From Streptomyces sp. Ru71 (GTDB lineage Bacteria > Actinomycetota > Actinomycetes > Streptomycetales > Streptomycetaceae): a stretch of DNA of 37,523 bases. The stretch lies in assembly GCF_002920535.1 (NCBI RefSeq), contig NZ_PQSS01000072.1, positions 1-37,523 of the forward strand, written 5' to 3'. The position numbers and the translations under genes were made by a program. This document shows, one piece after another, positions 8,109 through 16,265 of the stretch. How positions within the stretch are numbered: position 1 is the stretch's first letter; each line of letters opens with the position of its first letter. The notes beneath the pieces were generated by a model. It had not been told where the DNA came from. It made no database searches and worked only from the letters and a program-made list of their open reading frames with translations.

Positions 8109-9271
8109 CGCCCGGCCAGGAGCCGCCGCCGCTGCTCCGGGTCGCCCGCGACGTCCGCAGCGGTCAGCGCGAGCGCCGCCGCCCCGTCCAGGACCGCGCG
8201 GTCGGCGGCGGCCGTGACGCAGTGGGCGGCGAACTCCCGCTGGTGGTTGACCGCCGGGAGCGAGCCGATCCCGAGGTAGGGGTGGATCGCGGGCAGCACC
8301 CGGGAGACGTTGCCCATGTCGGTCGAGGCCCGGTTCATCCGGCCGGCCGGATCACCGGGCGCGGCGAAGTCCCGCCCCAGCGCGGTGGCGTTGCGCCGGT
8401 AGACCGCCAACAGCTCGCTGTCGTTGCGGAACTCGGAGTACGGCGGGCTCTCCGGCTCGATGACGAGCTCGCAGGCGGTGGCCAGGGCGCCGGCCCGGAA
8501 GCAGTCCTCGACGCGCGGCTGCACGCCGGTCAGCTCCTCCAGCGATTCCGCCCGCACGTACCAGCGGCCCTCCGTTCGCTCGGGGATCGCGTTGGGTGCC
8601 TCCCCGCCCCGGGTGAGCAGGCCGTGGACGCGCACGCTCGGCGGGAGTTGCTGGCGCAGCAGCCCGATGGCGACCTGGGCGAGCGTGAAGGCGTCGGCGG
8701 CGTTGCGGCCCCGCTCCGGGTAGGCGGCGGCGTGCGCGGCGCGGCCGGTGTAGCGCACGCCGAGGTGGGCGACGGCGAACGGCTCGGCCTCGGCCACGTC
8801 CACCGGGCCGGGGTGGACCATCATCGCGGCGTGCACGCCGTCGAAGGCGCCCCGCTCCAGCATGAGGATCTTCCCGCCGCCGCCCTCCTCGGCGGGTGTG
8901 CCGAGCACGGTGACGGTCAGCCCGAGGTCGTCGGCGACCGGGGCGAGTCCGGCGGCGGCACCGACGGCGGCCGCCGCGATCACGTTGTGCCCGCAGGCGT
9001 GGCCGAGCCCGGGCAGGGCGTCGTACTCGGCGCACAGGGCCAGGTGCAGCGGGCCCGAGCCGGCGGTGGCGGCGAAGGCGGTCGGCAGGCCGCAGACCCC
9101 GGGGGTGACCCGGAAGCCCAGCGCGTCCAGCGCCTCGGCGGTCCAGCGGGCGGCCTTCTCCTCCTCCCAGGCGACCTCCGGGTGGGCGTGGATGCGGTGG
9201 CTGAGGGCGAGCAGCGGCTTCTCGGCGGCGGCCACCGCCCGGGTCACGGCGGCCCGCACGTCCCTGGTCAC
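8072..9271 (-). CDS. M20-family metallo-amidohydrolase (AbgB / IAA-amino acid hydrolase type)
   Basis: A 399-residue protein of peptidase family M20. The metal-site regions LALCAEYDALPGLGHACGHN and TPAEEGGGGKILMLERGAFD are intact, followed by the dimerisation-domain segment RAAHAAAYPERGRNAADAF. Members hydrolyse amide bonds of N-acyl or N-aminoacyl compounds (for example aminobenzoyl-glutamate or indoleacetyl-amino acids) with one or two zinc or manganese ions. The GTG start at 9271 overlaps the stop of the DUF1028 gene in a GTGA quartet, so translation is coupled. It is the last gene of the five-gene operon and probably does the final amide cleavage. The true substrate is unknown. Confidence 0.88.
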   Translation of the reverse strand: MTRDVRAAVTRAVAAAEKPLLALSHRIHAHPEVAWEEEKAARWTAEALDALGFRVTPGVCGLPTAFAATAGSGPLHLALCAEYDALPGLGHACGHNVIAAAAVGAAAGLAPVADDLGLTVTVLGTPAEEGGGGKILMLERGAFDGVHAAMMVHPGPVDVAEAEPFAVAHLGVRYTGRAAHAAAYPERGRNAADAFTLAQVAIGLLRQQLPPSVRVHGLLTRGGEAPNAIPERTEGRWYVRAESLEELTGVQPRVEDCFRAGALATACELVIEPESPPYSEFRNDSELLAVYRRNATALGRDFAAPGDPAGRMNRASTDMGNVSRVLPAIHPYLGIGSLPAVNHQREFAAHCVTAAADRAVLDGAAALALTAADVAGDPEQRRRLLAGRQSRGQPVAERA

Positions 9272-9945
9272 ACGTCCCCCGGCACGCCGTAGGAGGGCGC
9301 CTCGTCCGGGGCCAGGGCCCGGGTCACGTAGGCCGTCTGCTGCGGCTCCCACAGCTTCCACAGCCGCTCCAGCCCGGCGACCGGGTCGTCGCCGAAGTCC
9401 ACCCGCAGGTCGGTCACCGGCCAGGGCACGTGGTCCGCGACGAGCAGCCCCGCCGAGTGCACCGGCCCTTCCTCTCCCCCGGCGGCCAGCCCGGCCGCGA
9501 GGGCGTCCAGCAGCCGCCGGCCGAGCGGGGCCTCGGGGTCTGCGGCGAAGGCGTCGAGCATGGCCCGGGGCACGTCCTCGTGCGCCAGCAGGTTGCCGGC
9601 GGCCACGGCGTCGGGGCCCACGGCGTGACCGGAGCGGCCGAGCGCCCGGTTCCCGCAGTGCGCGGCGGGTGCCCCGGAGGCGCCGATCACCGTCAACTGC
9701 CGCCACGCGCGGTGCGGTTCGCCCGCCACCGTACGGCGCAGGGCCTCGGCGGCGCCTGTGGGCCAGCCGGCCAGCTGGTCCAGCAGCCGGGGGCCGAGGG
9801 CGGGGTTGGTCACGTTCTGGGTGCAGGCCGCTCCGACGCCGGCCCTGACGTGGGCGCAGCGGGCGGCGACGGCGGGGCTGGAGGAGGCCACGGCGACGCC
9901 GAACTGCCCGGTGTGCGGACAGCGCGCGGCGATCGAGAAGGTCAC
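9268..9945 (-). CDS. DUF1028 family protein (Ntn-hydrolase-like)
   Basis: A 225-residue protein with the DUF1028 signature TFSIAARCPHTGQFGVAVAS at its N-terminus, followed by CTQNVTNPALGPRLLDQL and a C-terminal segment LERLWKLWEPQQTAYVTRAL. The family has an Ntn-hydrolase-like fold; residue 2 is a threonine that would become N-terminal after methionine removal and could act as nucleophile, as in other Ntn amidases. Function of the family is not established. The GTG start at 9945 overlaps the RidA stop in a GTGA quartet, and its own stop overlaps the M20 start in the same way. The context suggests an amidase or deamidase step. Confidence 0.88.
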   Translation of the reverse strand: MTFSIAARCPHTGQFGVAVASSSPAVAARCAHVRAGVGAACTQNVTNPALGPRLLDQLAGWPTGAAEALRRTVAGEPHRAWRQLTVIGASGAPAAHCGNRALGRSGHAVGPDAVAAGNLLAHEDVPRAMLDAFAADPEAPLGRRLLDALAAGLAAGGEEGPVHSAGLLVADHVPWPVTDLRVDFGDDPVAGLERLWKLWEPQQTAYVTRALAPDEAPSYGVPGDV

Positions 9946-10415
9946 AGCTCCTCCCCCCGCTCGGCGGCGCTCGCCCGCCGCAGCCGCTCGGCCTCGGCCC
10001 GCCGCCCGGCCGGGATCACGGCGGTGGCGTCGATCTCCACCAGCCACTCGGGGCGGGCGAGCGCCGAGACGACGAGGCCGGTGGAGACGTAGTGGACGCC
10101 CTTCAGCCAGCGGCCCATGGTGCGGTAGACCGGCTCACGGTGGCGGATGTCGGTCAGACAGACGGTGATCTTGACGATGTCGTCCAGGCGGCTGCCGCAC
10201 TCCTTGAGCAGCAGCGCGATGTTGGCCATCGCCCGCTCCGCCTGCGCTTCGACGTCGCCGACGCCGACGTTCTCGCGGGTGTCGAGGTCCTGGCCGATCT
10301 GCCCGCGCAGATAGACGGTGCCGTCGGCGACGACGGCCTGGGCGAGGTCGTTGGAGAGGTTCTGCTCGGGGTAGGTCTCGGCGGTGTCGAAGCGCCGGAC
10401 GCGGTGGTGGCTCAT
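9942..10415 (-). CDS. RidA / YjgF / Rut-type enamine-imine deaminase family protein
   Basis: A 157-residue RidA-family protein with the core VYLRGQIGQDLDT, NIALLLKECGSRLDDIVKITVCLTDI and PEWLVEIDATAVIP segments. RidA-like proteins hydrolyse reactive enamine or imine intermediates to ketones plus ammonia; other branches (RutC, aminomuconate deaminases) act in nitrogen-heterocycle and aminoaromatic degradation. The arginine that marks true RidA is not clearly at its usual place (the segment reads ARPEWLVEIDA), so this is probably a Rid2-7 or pathway-specific member. The ATG at 10415 overlaps the monooxygenase stop (ATGA). It probably processes an imine or enamine formed by the upstream monooxygenase. 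Confidence 0.9.
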   Translation of the reverse strand: MSHHRVRRFDTAETYPEQNLSNDLAQAVVADGTVYLRGQIGQDLDTRENVGVGDVEAQAERAMANIALLLKECGSRLDDIVKITVCLTDIRHREPVYRTMGRWLKGVHYVSTGLVVSALARPEWLVEIDATAVIPAGRRAEAERLRRASAAERGEEL

Positions 10416-11881
10416 GCCCGCCTCCCCAGGGTGCCGAGCACCCGGTCGGACAGGCCGGCGGCGTCCTTGACCAGGTCGAGGGGGCCGGAGAAGTCGAAGT
10501 TGCGGTAGACGGCGGCGAGATGGGCGAAGGGCGGGGACTGGGCGAACAGCTGGAAGGTGAGCCGGTGGCCCGCGTAGTCGGAGTTGAGCAGGTCGCGGGC
10601 GTAGGCGAGGAGCTTGCGGCGGTCCTCGGCGACCCAGTGCTCGTTGACGGAGTAGAACTTCTCCAGCCAGGGGCCGGTGTCCGGGTGGTCGAAGGACGCC
10701 TTGTCGGGGGTGACGCAGATCTGCCCGCCGCACAGTTCGCGGGCGATGTGCATCATCTCGTGCAGCTGTGAGCAGGCCAGCACCCGGCCGGTGTAGAGCA
10801 GCGACTGGTTCGGCATGAGCAGCCCGCCGGGGCTTCGCTCGGCGAGCGCGATCGCGGCGGTGAGGTGGGCGTTGACGCCCTCGCGGTAGCAGGCGAGCGC
10901 GGCGAGCTTCTCCTGCACGGCCTGCTGGCGCTCCAGGCCGGTCTGCTTCACGTTCCACAGGGCGGCGCCGATCATCAGGTCGGCGAGCCGGAGGTTGCGC
11001 TGGGTGAAGGCGAAGGCGCTGTAGCGGTGCAGGGTGGCGCGGATGAACGTGGCCGCCCGGGTGTCCCGGTAGAACAGCACGTTCTCCCAGGGGATCTCCA
11101 CGTCGTCGAAGACGACCAGGGTGTCGACCTCGTCGAAGCGGTTGGCGAGCGGGTAGTCCTCGGCGGGGGCGCGGCCGGCGAACCCGGTGCGGCAGATGTA
11201 CTTCAGGCCCGGCGCCCCCATGTCGAGGATGAACCCGAGGGCGTAGTCGGACAGTTCGCTGTCGCCCCAGTTGGCGATGGTGGGCTTGGTGAAGGCCTGG
11301 TTGGCGTAGGCGGCGGCGGTCTCGTACTTGGCGCCGCGCACCACGATCCCGGAGTCGGTCTCCTTCACGACGTGCAGCAGCATGTCGGGGTCCTGGTCCT
11401 GCGGGCGCTTGGAACGGTCGCCCTTGGGGTCGGTGTTGGCGGAGACGTGGAAGGGGTCACCGAAGCAGGCCTGCCGGATGTGCCGCCGGACGTTGTCGCT
11501 GTAGGCCGGGTTGATCGCGTCGAGCACGTCCTGCCCGTCGATCAGGGACCACATCTCGCCGATGGTCTCGTCGCCGACCCGGGTCACCACCCCGCCGACG
11601 TCGCTGAGCACCGCGTCGGTGGCGGCCCGCTTGGCGTCCCAGTCGTCCCGGGTGACCGGCGGCTTCTGCTGGACGGCGTTGAGCTCGCCCGTCTCCGGGT
11701 CGGCGTAGGCCAGGGTGTCCCGGGTGGCGGGGTCGTGGGCCATGTCGTGGATGCGGGCGCGGATGTCCACCAGCGGGCGGAACGCGGGGTGGGTGGTGAC
11801 GTCGTCGACCTTCTCGCCGTTGATCCAGATCTGCCGTCCGTCGCGGATCGACTCCCGGTACTGCTCTCCCGTGCGGATCAT
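10412..11881 (-). CDS. HpaB-type FADH2-dependent monooxygenase (4-hydroxyphenylacetate 3-hydroxylase family)
   Basis: A 489-residue member of the HpaB/PvcC family, the oxygenase half of two-component flavin monooxygenases that hydroxylate phenols, catechols and related rings using FADH2 from a separate reductase. Family features: the N-terminal GEQYRESIRDGRQIWINGEKV, HVSANTDPKGDRSKRPQDQD, the long helical C-terminal domain with RDTRAATFIRATLHRY, and SFDHPDTGPWLEKFY. The length fits the family. The ATG at 11881 overlaps the flavin-reductase stop (ATGA), the typical pairing with the reductase. The partners RidA, DUF1028 and M20 argue that the true substrate contains nitrogen, so the hydroxyphenylacetate name should not be taken literally. 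Confidence 0.92.
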   Translation of the reverse strand: MIRTGEQYRESIRDGRQIWINGEKVDDVTTHPAFRPLVDIRARIHDMAHDPATRDTLAYADPETGELNAVQQKPPVTRDDWDAKRAATDAVLSDVGGVVTRVGDETIGEMWSLIDGQDVLDAINPAYSDNVRRHIRQACFGDPFHVSANTDPKGDRSKRPQDQDPDMLLHVVKETDSGIVVRGAKYETAAAYANQAFTKPTIANWGDSELSDYALGFILDMGAPGLKYICRTGFAGRAPAEDYPLANRFDEVDTLVVFDDVEIPWENVLFYRDTRAATFIRATLHRYSAFAFTQRNLRLADLMIGAALWNVKQTGLERQQAVQEKLAALACYREGVNAHLTAAIALAERSPGGLLMPNQSLLYTGRVLACSQLHEMMHIARELCGGQICVTPDKASFDHPDTGPWLEKFYSVNEHWVAEDRRKLLAYARDLLNSDYAGHRLTFQLFAQSPPFAHLAAVYRNFDFSGPLDLVKDAAGLSDRVLGTLGRRA

Positions 11882-12426
11882 CGTGGCTGTGCTCCCTGCT
11901 GCGGGTCGATGGGGTGGTGGGCGCCGTAGGACCGTGCGTGGTACGTCAGCGGCATGAGGTCGGTGCAGCGGCTGGCGAGGACCGAGCCGACGAGGACGAC
12001 ATGGGTGCCGAGCGGCCGGGCCTCGGCGAGCCGGCAGTCGAACACGGCCGCGGCGCCGGTCAGTCCGGGCGCCCCGCTGTCCAGCCGGTGCCAGTGGGCG
12101 CAGCCGAAGTCGTAGGGCTCGCCGGCGGCCGGCCGGCCGGCGAAGGTGTCGGAGACGTGCGCCTGGCCGGTGCTCAGCACGTTCACGGAGAAGACCTGGT
12201 TGCGCCGGACGGCGGCCACCAGGGGGCTGCGCCGGTTGACGCAGACCAGCAGCGAGGGCGGGTCCGCGCTGACCGAGCACATGGCGCTGACGGTCTGGGC
12301 GAGGCGGCCGGCGGGGCCGTCCGTGGCGACGACGGTGACGCCGGTGGCGGCGTTGCCCATCGCCGCGACGAACTGCCGGCGGGTGTCGTCCGTCGGGGTG
12401 TCGAGGTGGTGCGGGGCGAGGCTCAT
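11878..12426 (-). CDS. Flavin reductase (HpaC-like), partner of the HpaB-type monooxygenase
   Basis: A 182-residue flavin reductase-domain protein. Motifs: NAATGVTVVAT, SAMCSVSADPPSLLVCVNRRS and FSVNVLS are typical of the HpaC/RutF group that reduces FMN or FAD with NAD(P)H and supplies it to a partner oxygenase. The C-terminal GTHVVLVGSVLA and PLTYHARSYG segments complete the flavin-binding barrel. I chose the ATG at 12426 because GGGAGGGG lies about 9 bases upstream; the open frame extends 23 codons further without family similarity. It heads the operon, divergent from the LysR gene, 148 bases apart. Confidence 0.9.
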   Translation of the reverse strand: MSLAPHHLDTPTDDTRRQFVAAMGNAATGVTVVATDGPAGRLAQTVSAMCSVSADPPSLLVCVNRRSPLVAAVRRNQVFSVNVLSTGQAHVSDTFAGRPAAGEPYDFGCAHWHRLDSGAPGLTGAAAVFDCRLAEARPLGTHVVLVGSVLASRCTDLMPLTYHARSYGAHHPIDPQQGAQPR

Positions 12427-12528
12427 GTCATGCACCCCTCCCGGGGTCATGGGGGTGGGATCGAGGGAGGCGGCCGGCGCCGGCCGTGACCTCACTATGG
12501 GCGCACCCCTGTTCCTCGGTAAAGCAGA

Positions 12529-12545
12529 GCTTTTAGGCTAGAAGC
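12529..12545. promoter_or_regulatory. LysR-type binding box (T-N11-A) in the divergent control region
   Basis: GCTT-N9-AAGC at 12529-12545 contains the LysR consensus T-N11-A (T12531, A12543) inside inverted arms. It lies 30 bases before the LysR ATG and about 100 bases before the flavin-reductase ATG. A second small dyad AAAGC-AGA-GCTTT (12521-12533) overlaps it. This is the usual layout for autoregulation plus activation of the divergent operon. Seen in sequence; binding is inference. Confidence 0.55.
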
Positions 12546-12574
12546 ATCGAAAAAACAGAGGAAGGCGCCTGACC

Positions 12575-13495
12575 ATGTCCGATGCGGTGGGGTTCACTCT
12601 CGTGCAGCTGCGGTACTTCTCCGTCGCCGCGGAGACCGGCTCCCTGACGGCCGCCGCCGACCGGCTGATGATCGCGCAGTCCGCGGTGTCCGCCGCCGTC
12701 ACCAACCTCGAACGCGAACTGGGGGTGCAGCTGTTCATCCGGCGCCGCGCCAAGGGGCTGACGCCCACGCCCGCCGGGGAGCGGCTGCTGCACCAGGCCC
12801 GTGAACTCCTCGCGCACGCCCGGGAGGTCGCCGAGGAGGCCAAGGGCACCGGAGCGGCGCTGACCGGCCCTGTCGGCATGGGCTGCTTCGTGACCCTGGC
12901 CCCGTTCCATCTGCCGTCCCTGCTGGCCGAGTTCGCCGGGCGGTACCCCGGCGTCGAGGTGGGCGTCCTGGAGGCGGAGGCGACGGAGCTGGCGCAGGCG
13001 CTGCGCGGGGGCCGGATCGAGTTCGCGCTCAGCTACGACCTCGGCTTCGGCGACGACGTGGTGCGCGAGCCGCTCGCCTCGCTGCCCGCGCACGCCATCG
13101 TCGCCGCGGACCACCGGCTGGCCCGCCGGCGCAGGGTCCGGCTGGCGGAGCTGGCCGAGGAGCCGCTCATCCTGCTCGACCTGCCCCACAGCCGCGACTA
13201 CTTCCGCTCCCTGGTGGCCTCCACCGGCGCCGCGCCGGACGTCCGCCACCGCGCGCAGAGCTACGAGGCCGTGCGTTCGATGGTCGCGCGCGGCCACGGC
13301 TTCTCGCTGCTCAACCAGCGCCCGGCGACCCGGCAGACCTACGGCGGCGGCGAGGTGGTCGCGCTGGAGCTGGCGGACGAGCACCCGCCGCTGAGCCTGG
13401 TCCTGGCCCGCCCGTCCGGCCTGCGCCAGACGGCCCGCGCCCGCGCCCTGATGGACGTGGTCCGGGAGGTCGTCCCGCGCACGGTGACGGGCTGA
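12575..13495 (+). CDS. LysR-type transcriptional regulator
   Basis: A 306-residue LysR protein. The winged helix-turn-helix covers about residues 8-67 (LVQLRYFSVAAETGSLTAAA, then RLMIAQSAVSAAVTNLERELG) and the C-terminal periplasmic-binding-like co-inducer domain runs from about residue 95 (GPVGMGCFVTLAPFHLPSLL) to the end. The start ATG is preceded by AGAGGAAGG at about 12556-12564. It is divergent from the flavin reductase/HpaB/RidA/DUF1028/M20 operon and has a LysR box between, so it most likely activates this operon in response to the substrate or an intermediate. Confidence 0.92.
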   Translation: MSDAVGFTLVQLRYFSVAAETGSLTAAADRLMIAQSAVSAAVTNLERELGVQLFIRRRAKGLTPTPAGERLLHQARELLAHAREVAEEAKGTGAALTGPVGMGCFVTLAPFHLPSLLAEFAGRYPGVEVGVLEAEATELAQALRGGRIEFALSYDLGFGDDVVREPLASLPAHAIVAADHRLARRRRVRLAELAEEPLILLDLPHSRDYFRSLVASTGAAPDVRHRAQSYEAVRSMVARGHGFSLLNQRPATRQTYGGGEVVALELADEHPPLSLVLARPSGLRQTARARALMDVVREVVPRTVTG

Positions 13496-13578
13496 GAGCC
13501 GGAAATCCGGTTGCGGTCACTCGCGGGTGTGCCGTCATGATGGCCGCGTCCGTGTTCCCGCACCTCCGGAGCCCCCGC

Positions 13579-13692
13579 ATGCGCCGACTCCTCGGAATCA
13601 CCCAGCCCACCTTCCGGCTCCCGGTTCCCGAGGACACCACCACGCGTGCACACCCTGAACATCGGCATTCTCGCCCACGTCGACGCCGGTAA
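13579..13692 (+). other. Possible 37-codon leader ORF before the ribosomal protection gene
   Basis: ATG at 13579 with CCGGAG about 8 bases upstream opens a 37-codon frame (MRRLLGITQPTFRLPVPEDT, then an arginine-rich end) that stops at TAA 13690-13692, 47 bases inside the following GTPase gene in another frame. Leader peptides that control expression are known for tet(M)-type genes. Nothing but position and a plausible ribosome site supports this one; it may be chance. Confidence 0.25.
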
Positions 13693-15499
13693 GACCAGCC
13701 TCACCGAGCGGCTGCTGTTCGACCACGGGGCGATCGACCGCCTCGGCAGCGTCGACGCCGGCGACACCCGGACGGACGACGGGGCGATCGAGCGCCGGCG
13801 CGGCATCACCGTCCGCTCGGCCGTCGCCTCCTTCACCGCGCACGGCACGCAGATCAACCTCATCGACACCCCGGGCCACTGCGACTTCATCGCCGAGGTC
13901 GAGCGCGCCCTGGAGGTGCTGGACGGCGCGGTGCTGCTGCTGTCGGCGGTGGAGGGCGTGCAGGCGCAGACGCGGGTGCTGATGCGCACGCTGAAGCGGC
14001 TGCGGCTGCCCACGCTGGTCTTCGTCAACAAGATCGACCGCACCGGTGCCCGGACCGACGCCCTGCTCAGCGACGTCCGCCGCCGGCTCACCCCGCACAT
14101 CGCCCCGCTGACCTCGGTCACCGGCGCCGGCACCGCACAGGCCGCCGTACGGCCGTGTCCGCTGGACGAGCAGGCCGTCGAGGCGCTCGCCGACGTCGAC
14201 TCCGAGGTGCTGGCGGCCGTCGTGGACGGACCGGCGCCCACCAGCGGGCAGCTGCGCGCCGCCCTGGCCGCGCGCACCGGCGACGGTTCCTTCCACCCCG
14301 TGTTCTTCGGCTCCGCGCTCGGCGGCCAGGGCGTCCCCGAGCTGGTCCGGGGGATCGTCGACCTCGTCCCCGTACCCGAGCCGTCCGGGGCCGGCGGGCC
14401 GCGCGGCACGGTGTTCGCGGTGCGTCCGGGCCCCGGCGGCGAGCGGACCGCGTATCTGCGCCTGTACGACGGTGAGGTGAGGCCGCGTCAGCGGCTGACC
14501 TTTCTGCGCCGTGCGGCGGACGGACGGGCCCGCGAGGTGCGCGGGCGGGCGAACCGGCTGACGGTGACCGGCCGCACGGGGGCGCTCACCGCAGGAAACA
14601 TCGCCGCCCTCGGCGGCGTTCCCGGGCTGCGGGTCGGCGACCGCCTGGGTGAACTCACCGAGCGCGCACCGCAGTTCGCGCCGCCCACGCTGGAGACCGT
14701 GGTGCGGGCCCGGCGCCCCGAGCAGGCGGCGCCGCTGCGGGCGGCCCTGCTGGCGCTGGCCGACCAGGACCCGCTGCTGCACGCCCGGCCCGCCGAGGCC
14801 GGGCAGACCGCGCTGCTGCTGTACGGCGAGGTGCAGATGGAGGTGCTCGCGGCCACCCTGGCCGAGGACTTCGGCATCGAGGCCGACTTCGCGCCGGGCC
14901 GGGTGCGGACGCTGGAGCGGCCCGCCGGGACCGGGCAGGCGTGCGAGGAGATGCCGTGGCTGGACAACACCCGGTACTGGGCGACGGTCGGGCTGCGGGT
15001 GGAGCCCGGGCCGCCCGGTTCCGGCGGGGTGTTCACCCATGAGACGGAACTGGGGGCGCTGCCCCGGGCCTTCCACCAGGCGATCGAGGACACCGTCCAC
15101 GCGACGATGAGTGCCGGACCGCACGGCAGGGAGGTCACCGACTACCGGGTCACCCTGATCCGCTCCGGGTTCTGCTCCCCGGTCAGCACGGCCCGCGACT
15201 TCCGCGGCCTGACGCCGATCGTGCTGCGCCGCGCTCTGCAGCGGGCCGGCACGCGGCTGTACGAGCCGTACCACGCCTTCGAGGCGGAGGTGCCGCCGGA
15301 CGCGCTCGCCGCGGTCGGCGCGCAGCTCGCGGTGTGCGAGGCCGACGTCGAGGAGACCGCCCCGGCGCCGGCCGGCTGGGTGATCAGGGGCGAGCTGCCG
15401 GCCCGGCGCACCCGCGAGGTGGAGCTGCGGCTTCCGGGGCTCACCCACGGGGAGGGGGTGTGGTGGTCGCGCCCCTCGGGCGACCGGCCCGCCCGCTGA
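13646..15499 (+). CDS. Tet(M)/Otr(A)-like ribosomal protection GTPase
   Basis: A 617-residue EF-G-like translation GTPase. G motifs: AHVDAGKT (10-17), RGIT (52-55), DTPGH (74-78), NKID (128-131). Domain IV carries SPVST (511-515) in FCSPVSTARDFRGLTPIVL, matching the SPVS loop with which Tet(M)-type proteins push tetracycline off the 30S decoding site, at nearly the same residue number. This separates it from EF-G, LepA and BipA. It is slightly shorter than Otr(A)/Tet(M) (about 640-660). GTG 13646 is the start, giving the usual VHTLNIGILAHVDAGK. It may give tetracycline self-protection or act as a general ribosome-rescue paralogue; many Streptomyces carry such genes without making tetracyclines. 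Confidence 0.9.
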   Translation: MHTLNIGILAHVDAGKTSLTERLLFDHGAIDRLGSVDAGDTRTDDGAIERRRGITVRSAVASFTAHGTQINLIDTPGHCDFIAEVERALEVLDGAVLLLSAVEGVQAQTRVLMRTLKRLRLPTLVFVNKIDRTGARTDALLSDVRRRLTPHIAPLTSVTGAGTAQAAVRPCPLDEQAVEALADVDSEVLAAVVDGPAPTSGQLRAALAARTGDGSFHPVFFGSALGGQGVPELVRGIVDLVPVPEPSGAGGPRGTVFAVRPGPGGERTAYLRLYDGEVRPRQRLTFLRRAADGRAREVRGRANRLTVTGRTGALTAGNIAALGGVPGLRVGDRLGELTERAPQFAPPTLETVVRARRPEQAAPLRAALLALADQDPLLHARPAEAGQTALLLYGEVQMEVLAATLAEDFGIEADFAPGRVRTLERPAGTGQACEEMPWLDNTRYWATVGLRVEPGPPGSGGVFTHETELGALPRAFHQAIEDTVHATMSAGPHGREVTDYRVTLIRSGFCSPVSTARDFRGLTPIVLRRALQRAGTRLYEPYHAFEAEVPPDALAAVGAQLAVCEADVEETAPAPAGWVIRGELPARRTREVELRLPGLTHGEGVWWSRPSGDRPAR

Positions 15500-15566
15500 A
15501 CCCCGACGCGCCCGCCTGACCCGGCGATCGGGGGGCATGCGGAGGGAAGGAAGGAGGACGGTCGCC

Positions 15567-16265
15567 ATGACGACTTCTGACACGGACTCCCCCCGCCGTC
15601 ACACCGATGCCCCCGGCCCCGCCCGGCCGCGCCGACTGCCCGGCTGGGCCAAGCTGCTGCTGTCGGTGGTGCTGGTGCTCGCCGTGTTCTTCGCGGGGCT
15701 GCGGCTGAGCGTGCTGCCGGGCCTGCGGGAGGTGTTCGGCACCGAGACCCACGACCGTTCGGGCCCGGCCCTGCTGAAGTCCGTGCGGGACATCAGCCGT
15801 TACGACGCGGCGTCCGGCACCTTCCAGGTCGTGGTCGACCTGGACAAGGACGCCAAGTTCCTGCCCGACGCCATCCGCGGCACCCGCACCCTGTACGTCG
15901 GTGCGGGCACCGTCGACGCCTACGTCGACCTCGGGCGGGTCGGCGAGCGGGACGTGACGGTGAACGGCGACCGCACCGCGGCGACGCTGCGGCTGCCGCA
16001 CGCCCGGCTGGGCCGCCCCGCCCTCGACCCGGACCACTCCTACGCGGTCTCCAAGCAGCGCGGTCTGCTCGACCGGCTCGGGGACCTCTTCTCGGACAAC
16101 CCCAACAGCGAGCAGGCCGTGCAGCGACTGGCCGCCCGGCACATCGGGGAGGCCGCCCGCGACAGCGGGCTGACCAGCCGCGCCGAGAGCAACACCACGG
16201 CCATGCTGACGGGCCTGCTGCGCTCGCTGGGCTTCACCGAGGTGCGTGTCTCCTACGGCACCTGA
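15567..16265 (+). CDS. DUF4230 membrane-anchored protein
   Basis: A 232-residue protein: a basic, proline-rich cytosolic N-terminus, one transmembrane helix at about residues 26-48 (AKLLLSVVLVLAVFFAGLRL), then an extracytoplasmic DUF4230 domain with YDAASGTFQVVVDLDKDAKF and TRTLYVGAGTVDAYVDLG. AAGGAGG at 15551-15557 stands 9 bases before ATG 15567 and decides the start; an in-frame ATG 30 bases upstream is less likely. The family function is unknown. It follows the GTPase gene by 67 bases on the same strand and ends directly against the stop of the convergent antiporter cluster with no bases between. Confidence 0.85.
   Translation: MTTSDTDSPRRHTDAPGPARPRRLPGWAKLLLSVVLVLAVFFAGLRLSVLPGLREVFGTETHDRSGPALLKSVRDISRYDAASGTFQVVVDLDKDAKFLPDAIRGTRTLYVGAGTVDAYVDLGRVGERDVTVNGDRTAATLRLPHARLGRPALDPDHSYAVSKQRGLLDRLGDLFSDNPNSEQAVQRLAARHIGEAARDSGLTSRAESNTTAMLTGLLRSLGFTEVRVSYGT

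Noticed and set aside
10412..11881. Naming the monooxygenase hpaB and giving it hydroxyphenylacetate as substrate
   Set aside because: The family acts on many substrates and the downstream RidA, DUF1028 and M20 genes do not belong to hydroxyphenylacetate degradation.
11878..12495. Upstream start of the flavin reductase at 12495
   Set aside because: The added 23 residues are outside the family and would remove part of the promoter and LysR-box region; GGGAGGGG supports 12426.
13499..13510. CCGGA-AA-TCCGG after the LysR stop as a terminator
   Set aside because: The two-base loop is too small for a stable hairpin and no T run follows.
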